The notes beneath the pieces are model-generated. The model searched no databases, had not been told where the DNA came from, and saw only the letters and a program-made list of their open reading frames with translations. From positions 124,001 through 188,000 of the forward strand of contig SKCR01033473.1 of assembly GCA_019454045.1 (NCBI GenBank): a DNA stretch of 64,000 nucleotides, read 5' to 3'. Below are positions 32,316-45,850 of this stretch, one piece after another. The position numbers and the translations under genes are program-made. Every line of letters begins with the position of its first letter. Position 1 is the stretch's first letter. The stretch is from Zanthoxylum bungeanum. Taxonomy: Eukaryota > Streptophyta > Magnoliopsida > Sapindales > Rutaceae.

Positions 32316-35194
32316 TGTTGGACAATTATGACCCATAGCATCACTATTTGTACAGAACATTGTGTTGTTGTACAAATTAACTATGTGACAAAGGAAATTA
32401 CTCTTTTATCATTTGTAATTGGATTACCGGAATATATAAATGATAAAAGTCCATATGATTAGTACCAGATTAATAAGATATGAGACAGTATTAATCCACG
32501 TAAGTTTTAATCATTAAATATCCATAGTCGTAGTATTATCGAGATTAGACATCGATAATGCGGAATAGGCTAGTATTACACTTGTGCGTGTTATGGAAGC
32601 GTAACGACATAGTTATCATATATTTGGGTATTGGATACTCATGCAAGTGTAATAGGAGGTTCTATTTATCGATGGTACGGAAACAGCTTCGCTCTGGATA
32701 GACCCCATCGGAATCCCATTTGTAGTATGACTATGTGTCTATGGGAATCCGAATCAGGGTAGGTGTATTTGGTCTTAACCTGAGACTTGCATCGCTAATA
32801 CTTGCGATAATCAGTATACTTTGGTTTTGGTCATCCGGGGCTTTAACAGGTTCTGTGTACGCCTCTTCTGGGTATACTGAGAATCTTAGTGTATTGGGTG
32901 TGATGTCAAGATGGAAGTATCACTTCAGTCATATGGAGATGATGATCACGCAGGGATACGAAACTTGTACTCTTAAGTACTGCAGTCATCGGGATAATAT
33001 GACTAGGTCATGATTATCCGATTATAGAGACTAATTGTCAATGATCCGATATATGCTTCGTACGGGGCAGACACAATTCAAATCCCAGGCCTAGCATGTG
33101 ACATCAGATACTGGATCGTAATATGTAATACTACGTATACTACGCCTGACAAAGATCTTGTATTCCGCAGAAGAATATTTCTGGAGAATTTGGTAGGCAC
33201 GGTGCTTTAGTAGAAGCCAACCATGTCTTGTAAATCGGTAGGAACGTGGTACCGGGTACGCACGTGTTGTTGCACAAATTAACTATGTGACAAAGAAAAT
33301 TGCTCTTTTATCATTTGTAATTGGATTACCGGGATATATAAATGATAAAAGTCCATATGATTAGTTCTGAATTAATAAGATGTGAGACAGTATTAATCCA
33401 CTAAAGTTTAATCATTAAAACATCCCTAGTCGTAGTATTATCGAGATTGGACATCGATAATGTGGAATAGACTAGTATTGCATTTGTGCGCGTTGTGGGA
33501 GCATAACAGCATAGTTCTCATATATTTAAGTAGTGGATACTTATGCAAGTGTAATAGGAGGTTGTGTTTACCGATGGTACGAAAACAGCTTCGCTCTGGA
33601 TAGAACCCTCGGAATTCTATTGGTAGTATGACTATGTGTCTATGGAAGTCCGAATCAGGGTAGGTGTATTTGGTTTTAACCTCAAACTTGCATCGCTAAT
33701 ACTTGCGACAATCAATATACTTTGGTTATGGTCGTCCAGGGCTTTAACAGGTTCTGTGTACGCCTCTTCTGGGTATATTGAGAATCGTAGTGTATTGGGT
33801 GTGATGTCAAGATGGAAGTATCACTTCAGTCATATGGAGATGATGGTCACGTTGGATACGGAACTGGTACTCTTGTCTGCTGCAGCTATCGGGATAATAT
33901 GTCTAGGTCATGTTTATCCGATTATAGAGACTAGTTACCAGAGATCCGATATGTGCTTCGTACGGGGCAGACACAATTACAGCCCCCAGGCCTAACACGT
34001 GACATCCGATACTGGATCGCAATACGTAATACTACGTATACTACGCCTGATATAGATTGCATATTCCTTTAAGAATATTTCTGGAGAATTGGGTAGGCAC
34101 GGTGCTTTGCTAGAAGCCAACCATGTCTTGTAAATCGGTAAAAATGTAGTACTAGGTACGTACGTGTTCGGATAGTCCGACGATCGAATTTACTGCCAAC
34201 ATATCCAGGGATCTCATGGGTCGCTTCCCGAAGATTCACCGATGACGTATGACTCGCACATAATTAATCTGGGATTAATTATTAGAGAGAGAAAATTAAT
34301 CTATGATTAATTGCGGAGATATTTTATCTGGGATAAAATACTATTTAAAGAGAGAGAACGATTAATTTGTAATTAATCGATAAAATAATATATTCGATAT
34401 ATTATACGAAATTAGATTTCGACGCGGAATTAAAAATTAGATTTTAATTCGGGCGAACGAGTTAATTTAGAATTAATTTGCTAGCGACGTGAATAGTAAT
34501 TTTGCTAGGCATGATTATTTAATTAAATTTGATTTAATTACGTCGCAACGAAAAATTCGTTAATTCGAAATTAGCGAATCCGAGACCAGGAGTGTTTCCG
34601 GGACCACTCGCATTTTGAATCAAGTGGGGCCCACAAGTCACATCATGTCACATCACTTGTCAACCTTTTACCTTTATGGTGATGGTATTAGGTGATGGAA
34701 TGATGGTGGCTTATATTACACTCCAAATTGTAATGATGGAAGACATATACCAAATATTGGTTTTGGTATATCATTACTTGATTTTTGAAATCAAATTACA
34801 ACACACACATCTTCTTCTCCTCTCTCCCTCACGACATTTGGTGCCATTTTTCTCTAAAATTCTCTCCTTGGCCAGGAGTTAAAAGAAACTAATGGAAGAT
34901 TTCTAGCAAATTTTTCTTGGTGCTAGCACACTTAAAGAGTCTTACAAAGGTGATAGGGAAACCCATCTATGAGCATGGAATCATTCACAAAGCTTGGAGC
35001 TTGAAGAACACCACAATGGGACCTTGGCCGAATACATCAAGGAGGAAAAGCTTGGAGCAACTTCTCAAAGGTGAAATATTGAACTCTCCGCCAACATCCA
35101 ACCGATCAAAGTGAGTATTTCCGCTACTTTACTTTGTTGTATTCGAACATTTCATATGCTTAATTGATCTTGGTTTGACCTAGAAAACCCAACA
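32316..35194 (+). repeat. Copia D 5' LTR with internal tandem duplication
   Basis: 2879 bp against 1958 for the 3' LTR. 32362-33263 is followed by a second copy from 33264 (offset 902). The switch occurs at a shared GTGTT: the first copy reads GGTACGCACGTGTT and then jumps back to the early LTR sequence GTTGTTG. LTR ends at GAAAACCCAACA. Confidence 0.9.
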
Positions 35195-35195
35195 A

Positions 35196-35208
35196 TGGTA
35201 TGAGAGCC
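35196..35208 (+). other. Primer-binding site, copia D
   Basis: TGGTATGAGAGCC, the initiator-tRNA-Met complement with one C-to-G change, directly after the LTR. Confidence 0.85.
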
Positions 35209-37790
35209 ATTTTTAAACATGAAATTGATTTAGGGTAAAATTTGGGTAAAATTCATTTGAGCATGATTTGATAAAATTGTTTGTTTGAATATGCTTGAAT
35301 GATGATAACTTAGAGTTATGCATGATCAAATTGATGAAAATTGAATTGGATTATTTTTTTCCCCAAAATTTTGGCTTGGCCGAAAGTTTGAGATGCCCTA
35401 ATGTCATAGTAATTTTGTTTTTTGATCATTGGATGAGTTGGAAGACATGGGATAAATTGATTTTGGATTTAATTAGATTAAAATCGAAATCGGATTTGAA
35501 ATCCCTCTAATTGTCGTGAGCTTCAAAGCTTGAATGAGATGATTTTTTTATTCAATGATGTTGGACATGTGTTGATGATGATAAGCATGATTAATTATGT
35601 AAATTGGTATTTTGAAAATGTTGATTTAAGTAGTTAATTATGGCTAATACACTTTAGTTAATTGAATTGTGAAATTTGGAATTTTTAGAATTTAATTAGT
35701 TGGGCTAAATTTGGAATTGGGCTTATAAAGTTGTATTTGGGCTTAATGGGCTTGGTTGGGCCAAGTTTGGTTTAGGTTAATTGGTTGGATCCAATTGGGC
35801 CTAAACCATTTCCATAAAGTCCAAATATAATAAAATGGGCCTTTAAAATTTTAATTGGGCCTAATGGGCCGAAATTGATTTTTGGCAAAAGGGTGATTCC
35901 TTATTGGGCTTTGGTTGCCAAAGTCCTTATAAATTAATTGAAAGCCCATTGGACTTTAATTAAATTGACATTGGATGTTAAATTGGGCTTTGAGACCCAT
36001 AATGATTATATTTAGAATCTAAGTCGCAAAGGCTCATTAATAAAGTGTAATTATTTAATTTGGAATTAAATAAAGAATTAGTATTAAATACAAATTAAAT
36101 TGGATTTAATATTGTAGTTTGATATAATTCAAGAATTTGTACTTTGAGTACTTATTCTTAAACGAGTCGGACTCAAGCAAATCAAATCGTTGTTTGAACA
36201 TTGGATGGTCATTAATTTCAGATTAATTAATTGGATTAGATTGATTGATAACATGCTTTGTGTGAATACATGGATGTGATGTATGAATAATGTATATCGG
36301 ATGGATATTAGATGGGTGAGGGCAATTTTGGAAATTGTTGTAATAAATTTAGAATTTATTAAATTGGACCTGCGTGTCCAGCCTATTACCTCTTGACTCT
36401 TTGTATTTCTCTTCTCACCTATTCCCCTCAATGTAAATGAGGTTTCTTTAGAAGTGTTATGTAATTGGGTAGAAGTAAGATTTGTACTAGCGGGAGAGAG
36501 GAAAATGAGAGATTTGTTCTAGGAACAGGTTGTTTTAAATATCCATCCGCATATCATTATTAATTTATTTATCGCACCCTATTATGCTTTTAGAATGCAT
36601 GTTTAAGGGTGTATGATGAGACCTAATCAAAGATAATTAATTGGTTGCCAATTACGCGAAAAACCCTCAACAAATATTAAGCGTTTTTCCTTCCATTGAA
36701 TGATTCAATCTCAAGATCCAAGATTGGCACTGGTTTGTTGGCCAAAGTCAAGACATTTGTCCATCGCGGATGTGTTTGAATCATGAAGGCTTTGTTCCAT
36801 ATCGCATGTCTTGTCCAAGTTGTGATTTATTGGCCAAAGTCAAGATCACTTCTTGTCCATCGACATCGATTACGAAGCTTTCCAAGGTCAATGGGTCCCG
36901 CTTAACTGGAATCATTAAGTTTGTTGTGCCAAAGCCAATGCTTAATTGATTTAGAGGAAAAAAGGTTAGGGAATATATCAGATATATTGGCATATATTAG
37001 ATATATGTTTCGGACTTGGATGTCCACCTACTGGATCTAGGAATTGGATGAGATCCAATTGATCTTAGAGATCTACCTAGTTAAATATCATACAATTTGT
37101 TGGCCAAAGTCAAGGTTGTGTGTTATTTAACGGGATCCTAGCCCATTAGGAAACTAGGTTTCCCGAGTACTCAACAGAGGGTTAGAGGCTCGCCGAAAAA
37201 TAGTGGGAGGCAAGTATTAAATTTGCAATTTCGTTTAAATACTTGCCAATACACGCTCATTTCAATTTTTCGTCATTACATAAATATATTAGTTGTACTA
37301 ATATTTAATCGTTGTTTTAATTAAACAGTTGGACTGTATTCAAACTACTTCAAATTATAGTTGATTATATAATTGGATTATAGTAATCAATATATTTGAA
37401 CTTAACCAAATAAATTATAGTTAATTATATAGTTAGACTATAGTAATCATTATATTCAATAGTACCCGAAATCGTTGATTGGATAGTTGGACTATAAGCA
37501 ATCAAGATAACTGAAAGATTAGTGTTTAAAAACATAATCCTCAGAGAAAATGTCATTAAACGGCTTTAATTTTTAAATTGGGAATAAAACCTCCGGATAG
37601 TCCTGAGAACTAAGAAATTACTTTATTTGATAGAGAAACGTCTTGGGCCTGAGCCCGGAGTTGAGCAAATAGTGGAGCATGAGTTTTGGATGACTCATGG
37701 TGATGATAACTTTAGTGCTCAATCTTTTATGCTAGATGCAATGACACTTTAATTTCGTTGTCAAAATTAAAGATTAGATCCTTATACCAT
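35209..37790 (+). other. Long non-coding leader of copia D
   Basis: Homologous to 16965-19500 and without a gene. It holds the same TGGGCC/TGGGCT cluster (35700-35990) and repeated TATAGTTAGACTATAGTAATC units near 37370-37500. Confidence 0.6.
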
Positions 37791-37799
37791 GAAATTAAA

Positions 37800-40700
37800 G
37801 ATCTTCATAGATTTATTCCTAAATCTTAGAAGTATAAATTGCATAAAAAGCTCTTTAGCTCGTGTATGTCAGAGGGTACATCTGTCGAGCACTAGGTGTC
37901 GCAGATGATTGCTGACATCGATCAGCTAGGTTAGCTGGGCATTACCTATGTGGCGGGGACTACCAAAGATTTGATCTTATAGTCTCTACCTGAAAGCTGT
38001 GGCAGGTTCATTATGAACCAAGAGTAAACTCTTGGAGAGTTGATGGTTATGCTCAAGGAGGTAGAGCCAGAGCTTCTAAAAGGGGCAAAGGCAAAATCAT
38101 CACGATCTTCTAGGAAGACAAAGGACATATCCCAAGATATCTGTCTAAACTGTGGCAAACGGGGTCACTGGAAGCGTGACTGTCATATGGACAAGGCAGA
38201 CATGAAGGAAGTGAAGAAGGGCAAGGCTCCGGCTTCAAGTATGTTTGTCATAAACATGTTCACTATTAGTTTCAAAATTGGATTTTGATACTAAGTATTA
38301 TACATAAGATATGTACTTATGTGCAGAATCTACTGATTAGCAGGATACTGACTTCAGTTGAGATCAATCTACGAATCGGAAATGGGACGAGAGTCGCTGT
38401 TTTAACCGTAGAAACCTAAGTTTAGGAACTACCCTTCGGGTGTGTACTTAAATTAGGAGACTGTTAAAATGTACCTAGTTTGACTAGAAACATTATCTCT
38501 ATATCAGAGTTTACCATGTTGCGGGTATACCTTTATATTCTAGAACACTAAAGTGTTTTATTTTATAAAGATGATATTGAGATAAACACATTAGATGTGA
38601 ATAACAGTATTTATATTTTGAAAATAAATGAATCTCAAACGTATGACATGACAAACAAATAGCTCAAACTGAATAAATCAGATGAGATTTATTTATGGCA
38701 TTGTTGTCTAGGACACATTAAACAAGACTCGTATATCCACACTTTTGAAGAATGGATACTAGGACGGATTTGATTCTAATCAAATGATGTCTACGAATCT
38801 AGTTTATTAGGCAAAATGCCTAAAACACTTTTTACTTGGTAAAAGTGGAAATGCCACCGATCTATTAGCCCTCGTTCATAGTGACGTAAGTGGGCCCATG
38901 TCTAGCTAGGCTAGAGGTGGATATGAACACTTCGTAACCTTTACGGATGTGGCATCGCTTTATGGTTATGTGTTTCTTGTGAAACATAAATCGGAAAATT
39001 TTGATAAATTCAAAGAGTTTCGACACGAAGTATAAAAACAGACCAGCAAGAGTATTAAAACATCACGATTGGACCATGATGAAAATACTTAAGCAATAAG
39101 TTTCTCGACTATTTGAAAGAGTATAGTATTCTTTCATAGTGGACTCCTCCCGGAACACCTCAATTATGACGGTGCGTCATAACGGAGAAACCAAATTTTG
39201 TTGGACATGATAAGGTTAATTATGAGTCGCTCTGAGCTACCATTTTCCTTCTAGGGATACGCATTAAACAGTGTAATACTTATTTTGAATAAGGTTCCAT
39301 GAAAATCTGTTTGACAGACTTCATATTAGATATAAACAGGAAAGAAACCGGGTTTTCTAATTCCTGAAGATTTGGGTATGATGGGCATATGTTTGGATGA
39401 TACCAAACTAGAACCCAAATCGGATAAGTGCCTAAATAGTAGGTTATACTAGGGTAACCAAAGTATAGTACTTATACAACTCACATGAGAACAATTTAAT
39501 TGTTGCTCTCCATGCGGTTTTCCTAAGAGGGATACCTATATGCAGTGGTAAATGGGAAGAAAGTAAAACTCGATGAAAATCGGAGTAATACTGTTCCAGG
39601 CACTGAGTCCTCACGGAACACAAACAGTTCATCAAGGATGAAACTGTACCAATAATCTTCGAATACACAAGAACCGTGTAAGTCGGAGAGAGTCAGAAAA
39701 CAACCTGGGAGGTATGGGTTTCTGATCTCACCTCGTAAAAATGTCAATCTTATTGAGGAATACTAACACACATTTATGAGGAAGTGATACAAGGTATCGA
39801 CTCCCTATTATGGCAAAGTGTCATGATGTCCGAAATGGATTCCATGTATACCAACCAAGTTTGGACACTGGTTGATGTACCGGAAGGCATTGTGCCTATT
39901 GGTACTATATGAGTCTTCAAGGAAGACATACATGGATGGCAACATACCAACGTACTAAGCTAGGCTTGTAGCGAAAAGGTATCGTTATCAATATTGTGTC
40001 GATTACGACGAAACCTTTTAACTCGTTGCCATGGTTAAATCCATTTGGATAATGCTTGCTGATGCTGCATGTTTCATTTATGAAATATGGCAGCTGAACG
40101 TCAAAACCGCTTTCCTTAAACGGAAACCTTTTGGAGGATGTTTACAACATCCTAACAGTTTTGTCGTACCAAAACGAGCAAATAAGGTTTGCAAGTTAAA
40201 TCGATCCATTTATGGATTGAAGCAAGCATTGCATTCTTGGAACTATCGTTTTGATGTAATCATAATGGTATATGATTTAATTCAAAACGAAAATGATTCT
40301 TGTGTATATAAGGAGGTTAGTGGGAGCGTACTAACAGTGATTGTCCTAAATAATGATGATATATCATTTCTTGGAAATGATATTCCTATAATACAATCGG
40401 TGAAAGCTTGGCTTTCATGAAAATTCCCCATAGAATACTTGAGAGAAACAACATTTATTCTAGGAATAAGGATCTACTGGATAAATCTAAAAGTTGTTAA
40501 CACTCTCCGAGAACTCGTACATTGAAATAAATGTACGCGACCTGGTGTCTCATATGCTTTGAGCATATGGAGTCACAATCAGGCCAATCCAAGTGATAGT
40601 CACTGGATTGATACTAAGAACATCCTTCAGTATCTTAGATGAACTAAGGATGCTTTCTTAAGCTGTGGAGAAGGAGAACTTGAAGTGACTGGGTCACCGT

Positions 40701-41120
40701 TGCAAGTTTCCTAACCGACAAAAATGACTATAAGTCGTAATAAAGGTACTATATAGTTTGAATAACGGAACAATGAGCTGGAAATCTTCCTAGCAAGCTA
40801 CTGTTGCCGAAAAAATAACAAAAGCGGAATATTACTGCAGCTGAGGCAGCAATAGAAGCACTTTGGATCTATATAATCCTAATTGGATTAGGAGTAGTTC
40901 TGTCAGTAGCTGAGCTAGGCTACAACACAGGCTAAAGAATTAATGGTCTCATCAACGATCCAAGTATATACTTCAACTATTCATCTGATTCGTTCGGATC
41001 ATACATCGTGGTGATGTGATGATCGAATAAATCACATCAGATGATAACCTTAAAAATCAGCTGACGGAAGTTGTTTCTCAGCAGAAGTTTGAGCGACCTG
41101 TACATAGTTCAGGTGTAGGA
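37800..41120 (+). pseudogene. Copia D Gag-Pol remnant
   Basis: Gag end with an intact CCHC knuckle CLNCGKRGHWKRDC (about 38145-38186). Integrase: DLLALVHSDVSGPMSS, TAG at about 38909, then GGYEHFVTFTD and SKSIKTSRLD. RT: 40031-40420 is open for 129 codons with NVKTAFLKRKPFGG and VCKLNRSIYGLKQALHSWN, but the YVDD catalytic motif is degraded to NNDD. RNase H remains near 40770-40860. Multiple stops and frameshifts. It shares the integrase TAG, a nearby one-base deletion and a Trp-to-TAG change (39252) with copia C. Confidence 0.85.
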
Positions 41121-41155
41121 CACCTGAGTAATTGGCTATAGGCCAAGTGGGAGAT

Positions 41156-43113
41156 TGTTGGACAATTATGAACCATAGCATCACTATTTGTACAGAACAT
41201 GGTGTTGTTGTACAAATTAACTATGTGACAAAGGAAATTGCTCTTTTATCATTTGTAATTGGATTACCGGGATATATAAATGATAAAAGTCCATATGATT
41301 AGTTCTGGATTAATAAGATATGAAACAGTATTAATCCACTAAGGTTTAATCATTAAAACATCTTTAGTCGTAGTATTATCGAGATTGGACATCGATAATG
41401 CGGAATAGACTAGTATTGCACTTGTGCGCCTTGTGGGAGCATAATGGCATAGTTCTCATATATTTAAGTATTGGATACATATGCAAGTGTAATAGGAGGT
41501 TGTGTTTACCGATGGTACGGAAACAGCTTCGCTCTGGATAGACCCCTCGGAATTCTATTGGTAGTATGACTATGTGTCTATGGAAGTCCGAATCAGGGTA
41601 TGTGTATTTGGTCTTAACCTGAGACTTGCATCGCTAATACTTGCGACAATCAATATACTTTGGTTATGGTCGTCCAGGGCTTTAACAGGTTCTGTGTACG
41701 CCTCTTCTGGGTATATTGAGAATCGTAGTGTATTGGGTGTGATGTCAAGATGGAAGTATCACTTCAGTCATATGGAGATGATGGTCACGTAGGATACGGA
41801 ACTGGTACTCTTGTCTACTGCAGCTATCGGGATAATATGACTAGGTCATGTTTATCCGATTATAGAGACTAGTTATCAGAGATCCGATATGTGCTTCGTA
41901 CGGGGCAGACACAATTACAGCCCCAGGACTAGCACGTGACATCCGATACTGGATCGCAATACACAATACTACGTATACTACGCCTGATATAGATTACATA
42001 TTCCTTTAAGATTATTTCTGGAGAATTGGGTAGGCACGGTGCTTTGCTAGAAGCCAACCATGTCTTGTCAATCGGTAAAAATGTAGTACTAGGTACGTAC
42101 GTGTTCGGATAGTCCAACAATCGAATTTACTGCCAACATATCCAGGGATCTCATGGGTCGCTTCCCGAAGATTCACCGATGACGTATGACTCGCACATAA
42201 TTAATCTGGGATTAATTATTAGAGAGAGAAAATTAATCTATGATTAATTGCGGGGATATTTTATCTGGGATAAAATACTATTTAAAGAGAGAGAACGATT
42301 AATTTGTAATTAATCGATAAAATAATATATTCGATATATTATACGAAATTAGATTTCGACGCGGAATTAAAAATTAGAATTTAATTCGGGCGAACGAGTT
42401 AATTTAGAATTAATTTGCTAGCGACGTGAATAGTAATTTAATTAAATTTGATTTAATTACGTCGCAACGAAAAATTCGTTAATTCGAAATTAGCGAATCC
42501 GAGCCCGGGAGTGTTTCCGGGACCACTCGCATTTTGAATCAAGTGGGGCCCACAAGTCACATCATATCACATCACTTGTCAACCTTTTATCTTTATGGTC
42601 ATGGTATTAGGTGATGGAATGATGGTGGCTTATATTACACTCCAAATTGTAATGATGGAAGACATATACCAAATATTGGTTTTGGTATATCATTACTTGA
42701 TTTTTGAAATCAACTTACAACACACACATCTTCTTCTCATCTCTCCATCACGGCACTTGGTGCCATTTTTCTCTAAAATTCTCTCATTGGCCGAGAGTTA
42801 AAAGAAACTAATGGAAGATTTGTAGCAAATTTTTCATGGTGCTAGCACACTTAAAGAATGTTAGAAAGGTGATAGGGAAACCCATCTATGAGCATGGAAT
42901 CATTCACAAATCTTGGAGCTTGAAGAACACCACAATGGGACCTTGGCCGAATACATCAAGGAGGAAAAGCTTGGAGCAACTTCTCAAAGGTGAAATTTTG
43001 AACTCTCCGTCAACATCCAACCGATCAAAGTGAGTATTTCCGCTACTTTACTTTTTTGTATTCGAACATTTCATATGCTTAATTGATCTTGGTTTGACCT
43101 AGAAAACCCAACA
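41156..43113 (+). repeat. Copia D 3' LTR
   Basis: 1958 bp from TGTTGGACAATTATG to GAAAACCCAACA, preceded by AAGTGGGAGAT and followed by the TAACC duplication. Confidence 0.95.
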
Positions 43114-43118
43114 TAACC

Positions 43119-43437
43119 AACACATCATCTACTATTCCTCATTGGTAGGTGATAGATATGTCTGTAAGTTGTAATGTGACAGTGGTTGGCATTTCTTCAC
43201 CTATGCCCAACTGTTTGTAGATGGATAAAGGCATGAGACTGATATTTTCCCCCAAATCGCATAGTGCCTTACCAAAATATATAATGGATTGATTGTTTGA
43301 TTGGATGGTGACTTTAAAACTTAAAACAACTAAATAAATTTCTTGAAAGTAGATTGAAGAAAATTCAAATTTATAAATCTATCCACAGTTGTGAATCCTT
43401 CCAATATCTTTTTAAAAGATGAAGTGGTTATTTTACG
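43119..43437 (-). pseudogene. Element E protease, N-terminal half
   Basis: Minus-strand sequence has GKALCDLGENISLMPLSIYK followed by PTTVTLQLTDISITYQ. This is the active-site region of Athila-type proteases (family DLGAS; here DLGEN). It continues directly into 32310 once copia D is removed. Upstream sequence is degraded and is cut by the LTR scrap at about 43438. Confidence 0.8.
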
Positions 43438-44120
43438 TTTGTGTAATATATTGGTTTATTAACCTGAAACACGAAATTATGTAAAAGCTTCTTCCGATGG
43501 TCAAATACAAATACCTAGTATAACCCAATTAATCATATTCTTATGTTAACCAAGTTATCTGAATTCATTAAGATTAAGTTCCAATTATGGCTACCCCAAC
43601 CCGACAGGTATATTCCTATCCTGTAAGGAAATCTATTAAAGGGTTATCTATCCTCAAGGAATATCGTGGGCTATTGAGTCTAAGGTCTTTAACCTAAAAT
43701 CTATTTTCCAAGTTCATTTTAAGTTTACCAGTTCAGTTTTATTAATGGCCAGTTAATAAGAAGTATTAGGATTAAGGCTCAATAAATAAACATTTATATT
43801 ACCCAAACTGTAATTTAACCCCTTATAAACCGGTGATATTGGATTTCATCACAACCCCAGATAATTGGCTTAGTTACGACATATAACTTGGGCTGGTAAA
43901 AACTTAAATAAAATAAAAGACATAAAGTAAATTGCTGGAAATTAAATACTGAAAAGTAAATTGCTGAAAAGTAAATTGCTGAAAAGTAAATTGCTGATAA
44001 GTAAATTGTTGAAAAGTAAATTGCTTAAAGTAAATAAAGTAAAAGTACAATAAAAGAAAATATTGGGGTTAGAGGATCCACTTTTATTATATTATTTTAG
44101 ATATCTCCCTTAATATAATA
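43438..44120 (-). repeat. Fragment of a LARD-family LTR
   Basis: Matches LARD LTR sequence such as ACCTGAAACACGAA, ACCCGACAGGTATATTCC and TTGGGGTTAGAGGATCCAC. Both ends are truncated. It contains five or so copies of a GAAAAGTAAATTGCT unit at 43925-44040. It is a separate insertion from LARD-G, because their retained portions overlap. Confidence 0.75.
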
Positions 44121-44753
44121 TAGGCAAAAATGAAAAACTGACCCTCTAACTTTCATGTTTTTTTCATTTCAGTCATCTAACTTTCAATTTTTTCAATTCA
44201 GTCCTCTAACTTTCAATTTTTGTCAATTCAAGGCTCCGTTACAAATTTACTATTATTGCTGCCAAAACGACACCGTTTTCATTTATTATTATTTTTTTCA
44301 AGATTAAAAAAAATCTAAAAAAAAAAAAGGAACCCCTTCTCTGATTCAGAGAAGGGGAATCGTTCCCATTCTCTGATCATTTCCCCTTCTCTGATCAGAG
44401 ATCAGAGAAGGGGAAGAGAATGGGAACTTGATTTCCCCTTCTCTGATCATTTCCCTTTTCTGATCAGAGAAGTGGAAGAGAAGGGGAACTCGATTTCCCC
44501 TTCTCTGATCAGAGAAGGGGAAATCAGATAAGGTTTTTTTTTCCTTTTTTTAGATTTTTTTTAATTCCGAAAAAAAATTAAAAAAAAAATAAATGAAAAC
44601 GGCGTCGTTTTGGCAGCAGTAACGGTAAATTTATAACGGAGCCTTGAATTGACAAAAATTGAAAGTTAGAGGACTGAATTGACAAAACTCAAAGTTAGAG
44701 GACTGAAATGAAAAAACATGAAAGTTAGATGGTCAGTTTTGCATTTTTGCCTA
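44121..44753. mobile_element. Mutator-type MITE with long terminal inverted repeats
   Basis: Terminal inverted repeats of about 200 bp begin TAGGCAAAAATG and each contains several TTCAGTCCTCTAACTTTCA-like subrepeats and an AACGACGCCGTTTTCATT box. Flanks TAATATAATA (44111-44120) and TAATATATTA (44754-44763) are a 10-bp target duplication with one mismatch, in the size range of Mutator-like elements. The centre (44330-44540) is a nest of CCCCTTCTCTGATCAGAG palindromes. No coding capacity. Confidence 0.8.
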
Positions 44754-44763
44754 TAATATATTA

Positions 44764-45476
44764 ACCCTGGAAGTGTATTCGCCTCCACTGTCTGTGCGAA
44801 GGCACTTCAGTTTCTTCCCTGTTTCATGCTCGACCATGGCATGGAACAGTTTGAAATAGTCCAGAACCTGATCCTTTGATTTCAAAAAATACACCCATAC
44901 TTTCCGAGAAGCATCGTCAATAAAAGTTAGAAGATATTTATTACCGCCTAGTGAATTTACCTCCAAGGGACAACATATATAATAGTACACCAGACTTAGT
45001 AACTCTGATTTCTTTGTAGAAGAGAAATTGAAAGAGACTCTGTGTTGCTTACCGAATAGACAATGGTTGCAAGGATCCAGAGTAGCATTTTTGGAGACAA
45101 AGATTAGATCCTTCTTTGTCAAGGTAGACAACCCCTTTTCACTCATGTGACCGAGTCTCTGGTGCCACAAATTCTGAGAAGCCTCTAGTTCAGCTACATT
45201 GAGGCTTTCTGCACAAATCCTTATATGAGTCTTGTATAAGGTTCCACAGATATATCCTCGGGCGATGACCATGGCACCTTTTATCATCCTCCAAGTGCCA
45301 TTGCTGAAGTGGCTAACATAGCCCTGTTTTTCCAGGGCTACCCCCGAGAGTAAGTTGAGCCGAAGTTCTGGAACATGTCTGACCTCTTTCAGGATTATTG
45401 TATTCCCTGCATTTTTCCGCAACTGTATTTCACCAATTCCCACTATCTGAGAAGAACTGGTATTCCCCATCTTCAC
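44764..45476 (-). pseudogene. Copia H2: protease end, GAG-pre-integrase and integrase N-terminus
   Basis: Open for 241 codons on the minus strand starting at 45476. Contains LKEVRHVPELRLNLLSGVAL, then the GAG-pre-integrase motif LWHQRLGHMSEKGL, the zinc-binding HLRH..C-type DPCNHCLFGKQHRVSF, and the integrase core with LTFIDDASRKVWVYFLKSKD and RTDSGGEYTS. The sequence ends abruptly at the MITE border right after this point; the remaining integrase, RT and RNase H are missing. Preservation is much better than in copia C and D. Confidence 0.9.
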
Positions 45477-45479
45477 TAC

Positions 45480-45850
45480 TCCAAAGTCTCATGCTTTGTA
45501 TGTTGTGAATCCATGTGAAGAGTGACGTGGTAGGATGCTGCAGTATCTACCACCCACTCGACATCCTGAGTTGCGGTGTGAAGGCATGCTTCTTCCTGGC
45601 CGGAGCATATAGCTACATTTACTGTGGTAACTACTAGTGTCTCCGCATCATTCTTCTTCGGCTGGTTATTGCCTTGTCCCTGCTCTCGTTGCAGCTTCCG
45701 GCAATTCTTCTTTAAGTGGCCTTCTATGCCACAGTGAAAGCACTTGTATGTCTTTTTCTCGTCCTTGGATTTGCCTCTGCTTTTTCTTCTGCCTCTCCTC
45801 CCACCTTGATTTTTCTCATGTTGTCTTCCTCGTTGCTCCGAGATAATGGC
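45480..45850 (-). pseudogene. Copia H2: nucleocapsid knuckle and protease active site
   Basis: Minus-strand reading gives a perfect CX2CX4HX4C knuckle, CFHCGIEGHLKKNC, at about 45697-45740, after an Arg/Lys-rich stretch. It is followed by the protease site EWVVDTAASYHVT (Asp-Thr-Ala). Stops before 45850 and near 45478 interrupt continuity with Gag and integrase by single changes. This part links 45851-46441 with 44764-45476. Confidence 0.8.

Larger units (their letters stand above)
32316..43113 (+). mobile_element. Copia D: Ty1/copia element of the same family as copia C
   Basis: Complete insertion with target duplication TAACC (32311-32315, 43114-43118), 3' LTR 41156-43113 and an enlarged 5' LTR 32316-35194. 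It splits the protease gene of element E: removing it joins 32315 to 43119 and restores the reading order. Primer site 35196-35208, polypurine tract at 41144-41155. Coding sequence 37800-41120 is badly decayed. Confidence 0.95.
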
